DNA from: Nemertoderma westbladi
Lineage: Eukaryota; Xenacoelomorpha; Nemertodermatida; Nemertodermatidae
Reading direction: 5' to 3'
Assembly (NCBI GenBank): GCA_032718475.1
Contig: JAUCBJ010006189.1
Coordinates: 1 to 28,344 of the forward strand
Length of the DNA stretch: 28,344 nt
In this document: in pieces, positions 10,545 to 20,551 of the stretch
Position numbering within the stretch: position 1 is the stretch's first letter
How the letters are laid out: every line of letters starts with the position of its first letter
Notes under the pieces: generated by a model
Databases searched by the model: none
The model's input: the letters and a program-made list of their open reading frames with translations, nothing else
Told to the model about the DNA's origin: nothing
Made by a program: the position numbers and the translations under genes

Positions 10545-11063
10545 TTAATCAACCTCGTCGTATCCCCCCGGTGGTGGATGTCTGCGGGGCGGCGGCGGTC
10601 GGTTGCTTCCGCTCGACGCAACCGGCGCCGGTATTCCCACGTTTAAGTCGTCGTCGTCAACTTCATAAGGTAGTCCTTCATATACATTGTAACTACCGAA
10701 GGTAGTCCGCGGTTGCCTTGGTTGTTCTGATGGCGGTGAATTTCTCCGGTTATAAAGTTCCCTGTAGTCCCTATTTAGCTGCAAAACTTGTGATTTAAAA
10801 CTCTTTGTTTCATCTTGGGACCTCCGCAGTTGGCTGGTAAGATTACGAACCTCAGACTTTAATTGATTACATTTTCTTTGTATTTCATCTTTTTCCTGCT
10901 TTTCGACACTAAAGTCATCCGCATAAGCTTTGCCTTGGTGTTTGTGGAGTTTCAGTTCGCCTTCTCGGTCTGCTATCTGCTGTTTCAACGCGTCAACTAT
11001 GGCCCGTTGGCGGATTTCCATATCCCGAATTTCTTCCCGCAAAGCGGCGTTAATTGCTACCGA
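10545..11063 (-). CDS. TNIP/ABIN-like protein, terminal exon with UBAN motif
   Basis: 172 codons and a TAA stop (10545-10547), entered in phase 0 after an acceptor TATTTTAG|TCG. Residues 1-100 of the exon are a charged coiled coil. Residues 47-59, YADDFSVEKQEKD, align with the NEMO segment around D311, F312, E315, R316, R319 and E320. Asp, Phe and Glu(315) are kept, and the two Arg and the second Glu become Lys, Lys and Asp. This is the UBAN motif of NEMO, optineurin and ABINs, which binds linear (Met1-linked) ubiquitin. Residues 109-169 are Pro-rich with an acidic DDDD patch and PPPPRRHPPP. No C-terminal zinc finger follows, which favours ABIN/TNIP over NEMO or optineurin. The role expected from the family is to hold A20 on ubiquitin chains and damp NF-kB signalling in the cytoplasm. 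Family assignment comes from motif reading, not a search. Confidence 0.75.
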   Translation of the reverse strand, partial: SVAINAALREEIRDMEIRQRAIVDALKQQIADREGELKLHKHQGKAYADDFSVEKQEKDEIQRKCNQLKSEVRNLTSQLRRSQDETKSFKSQVLQLNRDYRELYNRRNSPPSEQPRQPRTTFGSYNVYEGLPYEVDDDDLNVGIPAPVASSGSNRPPPPRRHPPPGGYDEVD

Positions 11064-11482
11064 CTAAAATACAAATTTGAAAACATAAACATGTGAAAGT
11101 AAATAACAAATTTCTTCCCTCAACTAATTTGTCGGGTTGATGATTAAGCAAGTCTTATTAGTGAATACAATCGAACGAGTTTTTATTGGATTACGAAAAC
11201 TCTAAAAGAAAATATTACAATTACCCTCAGTAAATAGCGCCATAAACATGGACAAATTCCAACTTAACTACTTCCCATATGATCAACTCAACACGAACTA
11301 TTACATACCAAGTTTAAGTTAATCTAGTGACTTTCCAACTTAAAGTTATTGTAAATAGCAAGTCAACTTTTGTTCTTATTGATATTTACCATTCCAGCGC
11401 CATTTAACAAATTACATTGCAATCTATTTCCGGATACTACTGTATGATAATTACAATATTGTATTAATAAAAACAACATTAC

Positions 11483-11806
11483 CTCATCGACTTGCCTTCG
11501 AAGCTCGTGACATTGTTTTTCGTAAGATGCAATGCATGTGTCAACGGCTTTGTTTGCATCACTATCAGCTGCCTGCGTCATAGGAACATCTTTAGTCGTA
11601 TCAGTTTGCTGATTAGCTACTAATTGGTTCTCTAAATCAGTTACTTTAGCCTTCAATCCACGAATGTCTGTTTTCTGAAGTTCATGGTATTTCTGCCATT
11701 TTTCGTTCATATTTATCACCGTTTTAAGTTGCTCTTTGACTACAATTGTTTCTTTCTTTGCTTCGGAATCTGTGCTGGGTGTACTAGTTACGGGAGTCAT
11801 GGTCAC
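11483..11806 (-). CDS. TNIP/ABIN-like protein, internal coiled-coil exon
   Basis: 108 codons, phase 0 at both ends, acceptor GTTTATTTCAG|GTG and donor GAG|GTAATG. It reads VTMTPVTSTP..., then a coiled coil with MNEKWQKYHELQKTDIRGLK (about residues 33-52) and KVTDLENQL. In vertebrate TNIP1 a NKQWDQHFRSM...KLADLQKQ segment precedes the UBAN region in the same order, so this exon probably carries the corresponding ABIN homology region, which in that family is linked to A20 binding. A polar, Thr/Asp-rich linker (about 66-85) follows and the exon ends in a second short helix (YEKQCHELRRQVDE). A decayed copy lies at 15358-15551. It splices in frame to 10545-11063. Confidence 0.75.
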
Positions 11807-12009
11807 CTGAAATAAACAAATAATAATTGTTCAGCTTTAGTCAATAGCAACATAATCTTAATTTTTCAATTACTACCACATTCCATCCTCTCATCAAAAA
11901 TATAAGCCACTAATAACTACACGCGGGCTATGATGTTACAAATAACACGAATAAAAAAAAATATGGAAAATTTAGAAATGAAAACACCGCAAAGGCCGTT
12001 AAAAGTTAC

Positions 12010-12135
12010 CACCTTGAATATTTTAGACGGTTCCGGTTCCCAAAACACCATCCTTCGTTTGGGACTACCACCACGTTCAATTACAACGTTGTCATCTGAA
12101 GTGTCTGAAACGGGGAGAATTCGTGCTTCCGCCAT
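12010..12135 (-). CDS. Candidate alternative first coding exon of the TNIP-like gene
   Basis: From an ATG at 12135 the frame reads 42 codons: MAEARILPVSDTSDDNVVIE, then RGGSPKRRMVFWEPEPSKIF and KV. Donor GTG|GTAACT at 12010/12009 (or AAG|GTGGTA three bases earlier) leaves phase 0 and joins 11483-11806 in frame. No acceptor in the right phase precedes the ATG, so it looks like a first exon rather than an internal one. Spliced to the next two exons it gives about 322 residues. A run of TTTATATTTATATTTATTT on the minus strand about 40-60 bp upstream could be a TATA-type element, but the region is AT-rich anyway. The peptide has an acidic Ser/Thr cluster and a basic KRR; I do not recognise it on its own. 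Confidence 0.6.
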
Positions 12136-13186
12136 GAGTACAAATAAAGTTAAAAATAATCGATGTAAACAATAATAGAAATAAATATAAATATAAATCT
12201 AGCAAAAAAACAGTCTGTGATGAAGAATGTGTACTACTATTATCTATTATGTATTATAAAATTGTGGGAACCGAAGCTACGGTATTATATTTCGCTTGTC
12301 TGTCGGAACTCTATGACCCTCACTCACAACTGCATCTGTAGTGCTGCAAGAGGAATTTGAATGCACCTGCCGATAAGCTTAACCTTGCTGTAATTGAGAA
12401 TGGGAGAGGGGAGGGTGGATATGAGTTCACCCCTCACCCCAGCTTATGCAGGTAATGTTGGAATGGGTTTAGCTCTGAATCCAACTGTTTAGTTATGATC
12501 CAACTGCACCTGTAGCTCACTGAATTATAAAGGTAACTGAATCATCTGCTACCGTTTATTTTGTGTTGATGCATTGGTAATGGTAGACCTACTGCTGCTG
12601 GTGAGGCATCAGCTACTGTTAAGCATGCCTTTCACGCATTCATCCAGTTCCAGGGGAGATATTCTCTCACCATCGCAAAGTGGGCCCAAATGGTACAAAA
12701 TTAACTCACAATTAACTTAACCATCTTCACATAAATCAGTTTAGTTATGGATTGTTGTTACTTAAAGATTGTTATTTTAGATTGACCATCCAATCAAATT
12801 TTGACCCAGAGAGTCTGGATGTAAATAATAATGTATATTGCCAAATGCAGATTGATTATAGTATTTCAGAGCTAATTATATTTCTCTAATAAAAACTACA
12901 CAAATGTGAGAACTTTCAATATAAACCTCCGACTAAGTCGGTATAGTTTGTGTGTCAGTTTTTTTTACATGGGCAGCTTAAATGCCATCAATGCAAACTA
13001 AAGTGATACACAAATCATAGCCTATAAAAACCAACCCAGATAGATGATAGCGGTTCTAGCAGATTTCAACTTTCAATTCGAATTTCCATAGAAATTACAA
13101 ACAAATAAGATGGAATTATCTTGATATCTCGATTTTGCAGTTTCGTAAAATCCGATATGGGTATTGTTGACACTCGTGAGAGGTGT
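12136..13186. other. Upstream flank of the short-form first exon, no gene
   Basis: Non-coding. If 12135 is a true start, the promoter of the short TNIP-like form lies in the first few hundred bases here. I see no clear Rel/NF-kB site matching GGGRNWYYCC between 12136 and 12700. A G/A-rich run sits near 12400. Confidence 0.4.
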
Positions 13187-13448
13187 CGCCCATGTGAAGT
13201 ATACCAGTATTTCACTTTTCGGTCGAATTTTTATTGGAATTTTATATATGAAGATTTTTTATTTTTTTTAAATTTATCTTTATTAAGTGTTTTATGGCGC
13301 TTATTTCTGTCTTATAACCTATTACATATACTAATTCGTTTATTGTTTTGGTTAGATTCAGGCCTTCTGTAACCTCAGTTTTTAATGAAAACATGGTATT
13401 GTTCAAATGGGTAAACTGCAAATTGAAATATAAAAGCAGAAATTCTGG
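13187..13448 (+). mobile_element. Copy A of the CGCCCATGTGAAG MITE family (3' end damaged)
   Basis: Starts cgcccatgtgaagtatacca and follows the complete copy at 14117-14398 through the AT-rich centre (ttattggaattttatatatg, then aattcgtttattgttttggt), ending in a degenerate tail (gcagaaattctgg). The last about 20 bp of the expected terminal inverted repeat are missing because the next, inverted copy begins there. Confidence 0.75.
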
Positions 13449-13586
13449 GGCCCATGTGAAGAATACCAGACTTTCTGCCGTTATATTTCACTTTGCAGTT
13501 ACCCCCATGTGAAGAATACCAACCAGGTTTTCACCAAAAACACAGGTTACAGAAGGGCTGAATCTAACCAAAACAATAAACGAATT
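13449..13586 (-). mobile_element. Inverted partial copy of the same MITE
   Basis: Begins ggcccatgtgaagaatacca and matches the reverse complement of the right half of the 14117-14398 element (…ccaggttttcaccaaaaaca… …taaccaaaacaataaacgaa). It is cut at acgaatt, where copy B is inserted, so it is probably the host of that insertion. Confidence 0.7.
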
Positions 13587-13790
13587 CGCCCATGTGAAGA
13601 ATACCAGGATTTCACTTTTCGGTCGACTTTTTATTGGAATTTTATATATGAAGATTTTTTATTTTTTTTAATTTATCTTTATTAAGTGTTTTATAGCGCT
13701 TATTTCTGTCTTATAACCTGTACATATACTAATTCGTTTATTGTTTTGGTTAGATTCCTGGTTAGTGAAATCCTGGTATTCTTCACATGG
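13587..13790 (+). mobile_element. Copy B of the MITE, nested insertion
   Basis: From cgcccatgtgaagaatacca to tggtattcttcacatgg, about 204 bp, with an internal deletion near the 3' end relative to 14117-14398. It is flanked on both sides by acgaatt (13580-13586 and 13791-13797), a 7-bp match to the 8-bp duplication of the complete copy, with the outermost base of the right end lost or mutated. Confidence 0.75.
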
Positions 13791-13797
13791 ACGAATT

Positions 13798-14108
13798 AAG
13801 GTATAGTTTCCAAGGACCTGAAATAGGAGGATGTGATGTGAAGTATGTAGAAATGAAGGAATGAAATATAAAAGCAGAAATTCTGGTATAATTTCCATGG
13901 ACCGCAAAGTGAAATATAATAGCAGAAATTCTGGTATACTTTCCATGGTTTCCATGGCTGATGGTTTAATTTCCTTGTAATTTTGATGTAATGAAACGAT
14001 TACTATTTCCGATACCAGTTTGGTATTAGGAAATTAGGATTAAATTTAGAAATGAAAATCAGCTTCGTAGCCTAACCGAGCAATAATTACAGTAGTATCG
14101 TGGCGTTA
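13798..14108. repeat. Degenerate MITE subterminal fragments
   Basis: Two short direct repeats (gaaatataaaagcagaaatt… near 13862 and gaaatataatagcagaaatt… near 13913), each ending ctggtat.ttccatgg, match the subterminal part of the MITE. The remainder up to 14108 is unassigned. Confidence 0.5.
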
Positions 14109-14406
14109 CGGCAGACCGCCCATGTGAAGAATACCAGGATTTCACTTCTCGGTCGACTTTTTTGTGGAATTTTATATATGAAGATTTTTAATTTTTTTAA
14201 ATTTATCTTTATTAAGTGTTTTATAGCGCTTATTTCTGTCTTATAACCTGTACATATACTAATTCGTTTATTGTTTTGGTTAGATTCAGCCATTCTGTAA
14301 CCTGTGTTTTTGGTGAAAACCTGGTTGGTATTCTTCACATGGGGGTAACTGCAAAGTGAAATATAACGGCAGAAAGTCTGGTATTCTTCACATGGGCCCG
14401 GCAGAC
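14109..14406 (+). mobile_element. Complete MITE with perfect 8-bp target-site duplication
   Basis: The element is 14117-14398 (282 bp). Its left end is CGCCCATGTGAAGAATACCA, and the reverse complement of its right end is GGCCCATGTGAAGAATACCA, so 19 of 20 bases match. It is flanked by CGGCAGAC at 14109-14116 and again at 14399-14406. An 8-bp duplication is typical of hAT elements and also seen in P and Merlin groups; the termini do not match the usual hAT CAG/TAG start, so the superfamily is left open. It encodes nothing. At least four further copies or fragments lie within 2 kb. Confidence 0.85.
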
Positions 14407-15357
14407 AGCATACCCATACAGTATTTGAATGTCGAAATTTTGGCTCAATCCGAGATCCGGCAATTAAACAATGATACAGAATCGTCACAGATGTATTGAC
14501 AATCAATTGTGAATTAAAGTTTGCGAAGATTTTGTACAATTATTCGAATATTTTACAGAGATCATTTGGAACTTGTAACCTACACAGTTAGTTCCTGTAT
14601 CCTGACATTTACAAGTGAGATGGAAAATGGCACATTTTTTAAAGTCGCACATTTTTTTAAGAACTTCGCCCAAAAATCTTAGATTTAAATTAATGGTACA
14701 ATTTTTATGTACCTGATACATTAAAGAGAAATATTAAAGAGAGATAACATATCATTTAATATATTTGAATATAAAAAAAATCGCCCTTTTGAAGAATACC
14801 GGTTCACTTTTCGGTCTAAATTTTATTGGAATTTTATATTGAATTTGTATTTTTTACTAATTCTCCATATTAAGTGATTTTTAGCGCATATTTCTCTATC
14901 TATCTTTACAAATTCAATATTTTATAACTATACCGATAAATAATCTAATAAACTGGAACTTTATTAATGTTACTGGTATATTATCAGGTAAAGTAGCAGC
15001 AGTAAAGTATCAGGTTACAGAGACAGGCTTTTCTAACCAAAACAATAAACGATACATTTACCAATCGTGGTAGAGGAACGTGATTGAGAAGTAGGCTTGA
15101 CTAACAATAAACGATATCATTACCAATTGAGGAGGGACCCTGCATTTAAATAAAATTACATTATAGCGTGGTAAAACATTTACTTATGTGACTGAATCAA
15201 TAAATCATGAATGTTATCCAATTATGAACTAAAGCTACAAAAAAGTAGAGCCAAAGCTAAGTTAAGTTAGTTTACAAAGTAGTAGTCTAAAATAGTAGTT
15301 TTCTAAAATAGTTAAAATTTTGGGAGATTTCAACAATGTTAAATATACGACTTCAGA
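14407..15357. other. Non-coding DNA with diverged MITE copies
   Basis: A diverged copy begins at 14782 (cgcccttttgaagaatacc, then cacttttcggtc and ttattggaattttatat). Fragments of the opposite end occur near 15010-15055 (caggttacag…ctaaccaaaacaataaacga) and 15098-15115. No gene is seen between 14407 and 14780. Confidence 0.5.
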
Positions 15358-15551
15358 TGAGCATCTTTTAGAAGTCACTGGTCAGTTTGGTCATTAGCTA
15401 ATTGGTTCTCCAAATCTGTTACTTTAGCCATCAATCTACGAATATCTTTTCTCTGAAGTTCATCCTATTTTTGCCATTTTTCGTTCATTTTTGTCACAGT
15501 TTTAATTTGCTCTTTGACTAAAAGTACTTCTTCTACGGTAGTCATGGTTAC
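15358..15551 (-). pseudogene. Decayed duplicate of the TNIP-like exon 11483-11806
   Basis: The acceptor (GTTTGTTTATTTCAG|GTAACC) and about 60 codons match the functional exon: VTMTTV, LVKEQIKTV, KMNEKWQK, then a TAG where the parent has TAC (Tyr), then DELQRKDIRRLMAKVTDLEN and QLAN. Two indels relative to the parent are in frame (33 nt and 3 nt). The stop arises from CC to GG across two codons (TACCAT to TAGGAT). The match ends before the parent's second helix and no good donor follows. It could be a dead duplicated exon or, if spliced from the exon ending at 19971, a terminal or poison exon producing a form without UBAN. Confidence 0.8.
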
Positions 15552-15553
15552 CT

Positions 15554-18259
15554 GAAATAAACAAACTTATATACCGCAACTACACGTATAAGAACCCATT
15601 TGGTAGTATGGGGGGGAGTTGTATAGTACAAGTACAAATTGCAAATTTTTGTGTTATATTTCACCTCGAGCAGAATTTAGTGTGGATGTCAAATTTTAAA
15701 ACCGCTTAGCGAGAGCTCTTTTAGTTCTCAATATATCGCTGTTTGTCTATACTATGGTCTGTCCGTCAAATTGTACTAACACAGACAGACAAACCGACCG
15801 ACAAACAAATACACAGATTAGATTCCACCAAACATTAAAACTGACATCGGAAAGGGAATCGGCGACCCCGAAAACCCCCGTGATCTGAGTTTTATCACGG
15901 TATCTGCTCCTTCTTAAAAGAAATGATTAACCAATCAGACCTCAGACAGCCAGTTTTGCGCGGGAAACCAGCAGAGGCATCGATATTTCTCCGCACAGGG
16001 GGTTGGCAAATTAATATCCCGCCTAAATGTGAAATTCTCAATTTAGGGAAAGGAGCAGGTTACAGTGGCACATTATTTTAACCAAAGCAATAAACTAAAC
16101 ACAATAGAACAGGTTACAGTTTTATTTTTGAGAGTAATCAACTGTTATTTGCGCCCAATTTCCCCGGGAGAGGGATGTATTTTTATTGCGTCCAGTTGTC
16201 CCCCTCCTATCTGCTCAATCAATTTTGGAAATATTATCAATCAATTAATTGCAATTAAGTTGTGGTTACCAAACAAGTAATTGAAATTGTGAATTTTACA
16301 GATCAATTATTCAATTATTTTTTTTTAACATGTAGGAAGAATGTATATTAGCTTAACAGGGAGATTAGATTGTATTATTGCACAATGCACGGAGGTCGCG
16401 GTTTATTAAGTAAATATATCCTGCTAATTCAATTAAAATTCAATTAATTGCAATTAAGGGGGCCATTACCCCAAATCTAGATTTGTTTTATTTATAAAGC
16501 TACTATTCTGAAATTTTAACACATGATCTATGATATTTTATTATGAAAACATAGTAGGAGAGTTTCGTAAACAATTTTGTTCGAAAAATATGGCACTTTT
16601 TGTGCTGGTCGGTTTTAATTGTGTTTCAGGCTTAATATATGTAAAATATCTCATGTAGAAGGATCTGTAATACAACCTGGGTTGAAATTCTCGATTCAAG
16701 AGGTTCGAACAAAGGACCTACAGTAAACATGTAGACAATCTTTTATGAAAATGAAAAATTATAGTTTTTTAAAAATTAATGGGGCTTTAGTATGTTCTGA
16801 CTATATTTTGGTGATCGTACATTTTGTGATAGACAAAGGGTATCAGTTACAAAATCGATTCTACAGTAGATGGCCATGTTTTACGAAACCAATTCTCGCG
16901 ATTGTGCAGACCTAAAGCTGCTGAACATTTTGATATCTGTTTACATGAAAATTGAGTGAAAAATAAAAAAGGTAGTTTAGGGAATTTAGTGGTGATTATT
17001 TACACAAATATTATGTACATTTTTGGACGCTGCCGTACCCTGGGGTAATTTTTTTTCATTTTTCATATTTAATCGATGAAAAAATTTCAATAAATTTTTA
17101 TATAGAAAGAAGTAAAACTTAGAAAATTTCAAATTTTGCAACGTGCTGTTTTGTGATGAAAAAAATCACTCGTTGGTGAAAACCTATGTAACCACATAAA
17201 AGCCTTTCCCTCAAACTACAAAAATAGATAATTTTTTTGATAATTTCGGAAATTTTCGAAAATTTCACTTTAATACCTTTAATATTACGGTACCCTTAGG
17301 CCCCACCAGGGCGTTTAAGTTGCTAATTGGATAGTCAGAGGCTTTAAATACGTTAGTGAACCTATTTTTAAGCTTCTGTCAACCTTTAACAATCAAATCT
17401 TACTTCTTAATTTATTAAAATATCATCACAACCAAATAATAAGAATAAGAATACTACAACATTTAGAAACAAAATGTGATAGACTAAAAGGAAGTTAAAA
17501 GGATTGTATACCATACCACACCAAACGAGCAATAGTTTCGGTTTCGGATCAGAAAAATTATAAATTAAATTAATATAATAATGTCATACCTTTTTATTTG
17601 TAGCAAATTTATACTTATTATATAGCGAATTAATTGCAATATTATTTAATGTTAAACAAAGAGTTACTTGTAAATTATAAAAAAAATTAAGTCAAAACTG
17701 AACAACGATAATGTGGTTAAATTTGTTACATAATATTAATTTATACTATCTTCATGACACAACAATTGGTAATGAATATTGCATAACTAGGGAGGTCATT
17801 GACTGATTAATCATACCAACATCCACTCATGGCGGTACCGAAATCATCAGTTAATTATTCCCCATAAACAACCTATGGAATGGAATGGAACAAACCAACA
17901 CACTACTAATGCAGTACCATACATACCACTGCCAACCAACCAACCAATCACTGCCACCTCTAGCACATGCCAACTTGTTATATAATAATTTGGCCAATCA
18001 CAGTTCCCCTTTTCCCCACATTCCATTCATTATCCATACGATGACCAATAAGATAGTGTCTTTGAAGTTTGAATATTATATTGGATGAAATAATTATAAC
18101 CTGTAAGACAAACTAAGTAGAACCATTATTTGTCATCATTTATTCATTAATTTAAGAACAGAAATTGGTCATTATTCTAAGAACGAAATAGTAACGTTGG
18201 TACTGATTTTATTAAATTCCATATCATGATGATCGGCTTGTTGTGCATGTGTTGGGCAC
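15554..18259. other. Long non-coding stretch, no gene seen
   Basis: AT-rich and stop-dense. Items noted: acagacagacaaaccgaccg near 15781; a small hairpin (cccgtgat…atcacgg) near 15876-15899; and a module caggttacag…ttaaccaaagcaataaac at 16056-16096, shared with the MITE cluster. A homogeneous AT-rich block lies at 16456-17310, bounded by ccattacccc and ggccccacc-type GC-rich words, possibly an old repeat. Frames at 16065-16280 and 17885-18088 have no recognisable content. Confidence 0.5.
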
Positions 18260-18639
18260 TAGTGTTTAAACGGGATCAGACTTTTCGGGATTTCTGGGAT
18301 CGGGACCGGGATTATCATTTTCGGGATCGTGAACTGGATTGCTGAATTATTATTGAATTAAATTCCTTATCGTTAATAGTATATGTGGCGGGTATTGGGC
18401 AACACTCACTTTATTTTACACTTCTGAAATATTAGTAAGATAAAGTTATATTAAAATTATCTTATAATTGATTACTGGATAGTTTACTGAAATAAAATTC
18501 GATATAATCAAAACATTTCCGTTCTGCTGGAACTAATTATCAGATATTCAACAAATTGACTTCACTTATATAGTTTGGGATCGGGACCGGGATTGCATTT
18601 TTCCCGGTTTTTCGGGATCGGGATCCCGTTTAAACACTA
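18260..18639. mobile_element. hAT-like non-autonomous element
   Basis: The left end TAGTGTTTAAACGGGATC (18260-18277) is the exact reverse complement of the right end (18622-18639). TAGTG is a common hAT terminus and matches the start of the better-preserved element at 25573. Subterminal motifs GGGATCGGGACCGGGATT occur near both ends. The flanking octamers (ttgggcac, acgtgcac) agree at 5 of 8 bases, consistent with an eroded target-site duplication. 380 bp, non-coding. Confidence 0.7.
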
Positions 18640-18759
18640 ACGTGCACCCTGTGCAGCATCCCGGCCCTGGTATATACCTTCCAGAGACCCTTGAATCCAT
18701 TCTGACAGGAATGCCACAAAATCCAAAGCAAATAACTTGTAAACGTTGTATGGCATCTC

Positions 18760-19831
18760 GGGAAAAACCAAGGTGTACTAAATAACAGGTCATGCAGCGA
18801 GCTGATTGCTGGAATTAGCGGAGGCCGATCGTTTCCCCATTTATGACACTATTTTCATAATATTTCCTTAGAAACCCATCTTATGCAACTTTGGTTAGGT
18901 GGATATGATAACTAGGATTCATAGCAATGTAATAAAATGTCTTTCTGGAATTTTTATCTTGTAGTTGCCAAGGTAACCGGGTGCAAAGTTCAAACTTTGC
19001 GCGCCTGTATTTCAAGACGACAATGGATTCTTTCCTTGAGATTTGGTAGGTGATTTAAGGAAATGAAAGTCTATCAAAATATTTTACATTTTAATTTGTT
19101 TACATTCCCGTTGCCATGGAAATAAGTAGAATGAAAAATTTTAAAAATTGTCTACCAATTCTATAAAACACCATTTTTATTCGGTTTGTCAGTCTAAATA
19201 ATAAGTTAAAATTGCCAACATTTATTTTATAATTCGTCAATTGTGAATCATATTTTTAAAAGTCAACATTTGCCAATAAACTAAACTGTCCAATCAGAGA
19301 GCAAGACATGTGATAGCATGATTTTGACATTCCAGAATATTAAATTTCGGTTAGCAATTATTAGAAATAAAGGACAGCCACCAGGCATGTTTGTTGAAAA
19401 TTATAAGCTCTAGTAAATAGGAGCCCAATTTCTATCTGGCGGTCATAATGGGAAATTATTGTAATTCCCGTCACCATGGAAACGGGGTTGAAAAAAAATG
19501 AAAATGTAAAATATTTTGATAGACTTTATTCCCTTTACTTATATACCAAATCTCAAGAACAGAATCCCTTGTCGTCTTGAATTACAGGCGCTCGAAATTT
19601 GAACTTTGCACCCGGTTACCTTGGCAACTACAAGATAAAAATTCCAGAAAGACATTTTATTACATTGCTATGAATCCTAGTCATCATATCCACCTAACCA
19701 AAGTTGCATAAGATGGGTTTCTAAGGAAATATTATGAAAATAGTGTCATAAATAGGGAAACGATCGGCCTCCGCTAATTTCAGCAATCAGCTCGCTGCAT
19801 GACCTGTTATTTAGTACACCTTGGGAAAAAC
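18760..19831. mobile_element. Long-TIR transposon (MULE-like) with 9-bp direct repeats
   Basis: Arms of about 345 bp at 18769-19118 and 19478-19822 are reverse complements with scattered mismatches and small indels. They share, for example, aggtgtactaaataacaggt, aacgatcggcct/aggccgatcg, and the block ggtaaccgggtgcaaagttc. The outer sequence GGGAAAAAC occurs directly on both sides (18760-18768 and 19823-19831). A 9-bp duplication with very long terminal inverted repeats fits Mutator-like or foldback elements. The centre (about 360 bp) has no coding capacity, so it is non-autonomous. It lies in the intron between the exon at 19971-20090 and the next exon downstream. Confidence 0.8.
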
Positions 19832-19970
19832 TGATTCTGAAACAATTCTGGAACATTCAATTTATCTCATATAAGTAGCTGGGCAACAATACAATACCGC
19901 AGCTATTTTATTAAAAAGTCTTGGAATAGTTTAATTAATAAGCCGATGTCTCCCACTTCAATTAACTTAC

Positions 19971-20090
19971 ATTTTCATGTTCTCTTTCATATTTTCGATT
20001 TATTTCCTCTAGTAATCGGGTGCAGGTTCCCTCGATGCATTTCAGTTGGTTTTTCAATTTAATTACTTCTTGGCGCTCATCTTCTACACT
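19971..20090 (-). CDS. Coiled-coil exon, probable TNIP-like gene (upstream part)
   Basis: 40 codons, phase 0 at both ends, acceptor TATCTTTAG|AGT and strong donor AAT|GTAAGT. Reads SVEDERQEVIKLKNQLKCIE then GTCTRLLEEINRKYEREHEN, an amphipathic, highly charged helix. The composition and phase match the other minus-strand exons, and it joins in frame to the exon upstream (24086) and to 11483-11806 downstream. Assignment to the same gene is inferred from strand, phase and coiled-coil character; no family-specific motif is present in this exon alone. Confidence 0.65.
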
Positions 20091-20551
20091 CTAAAGATAT
20101 AAAGTTTGAAAAGAGAAATATTTATTTAGTTCAAGGAAATAAAGCCAGGTAAAGTTATGGAGTGATAAACACGGAAGGGATACGGTAAGATATGCGAAAA
20201 TGCGATTCAAACTTATTTTTCACGACACGATATGAAGGTGATTATCAGTAAGAAGATTAATGACTGTATCACTATTGGGACTGCGATTCAACTGTTTTTA
20301 ACTGGTTGAGTATTGCACGAGTGGATCTGGATGACACACTAACTGAATTTCGATCAACTGAAATTATTGACAAAAGTATTTTATGGAATATATAATAATA
20401 TTTTATTATAAGATTGAAAAAGTGTCTGTTACATAAATTACAAAAATAAGACTACCGGTAATGAGAGAAAGAAAACTCTTTTTGGCATTATAGAGAAAAA
20501 TAAAGTAATAGTCCATGATAGGATGCCTCGACCGAAAAACTCACAACTAAG
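20091..20551. other. Intronic AT-rich stretch
   Basis: No additional exon with paired splice sites was found. Stops occur in all frames. Confidence 0.4.

Noticed and set aside
9574-10705. Plus-strand frames of 111, 207 and 126 residues
   Set aside because: They run through the 23-bp array and then antisense to the UBAN exon, with no independent coding signal.
13668-14721. Minus-strand frames of 95, 150 and 72 residues
   Set aside because: The first two are translations of the MITE family, in which the same peptide text recurs in each copy. The third is AT-rich intron sequence without a domain.
18566-18793. 75-residue minus-strand frame
   Set aside because: It spans the end of one transposon and the start of another.
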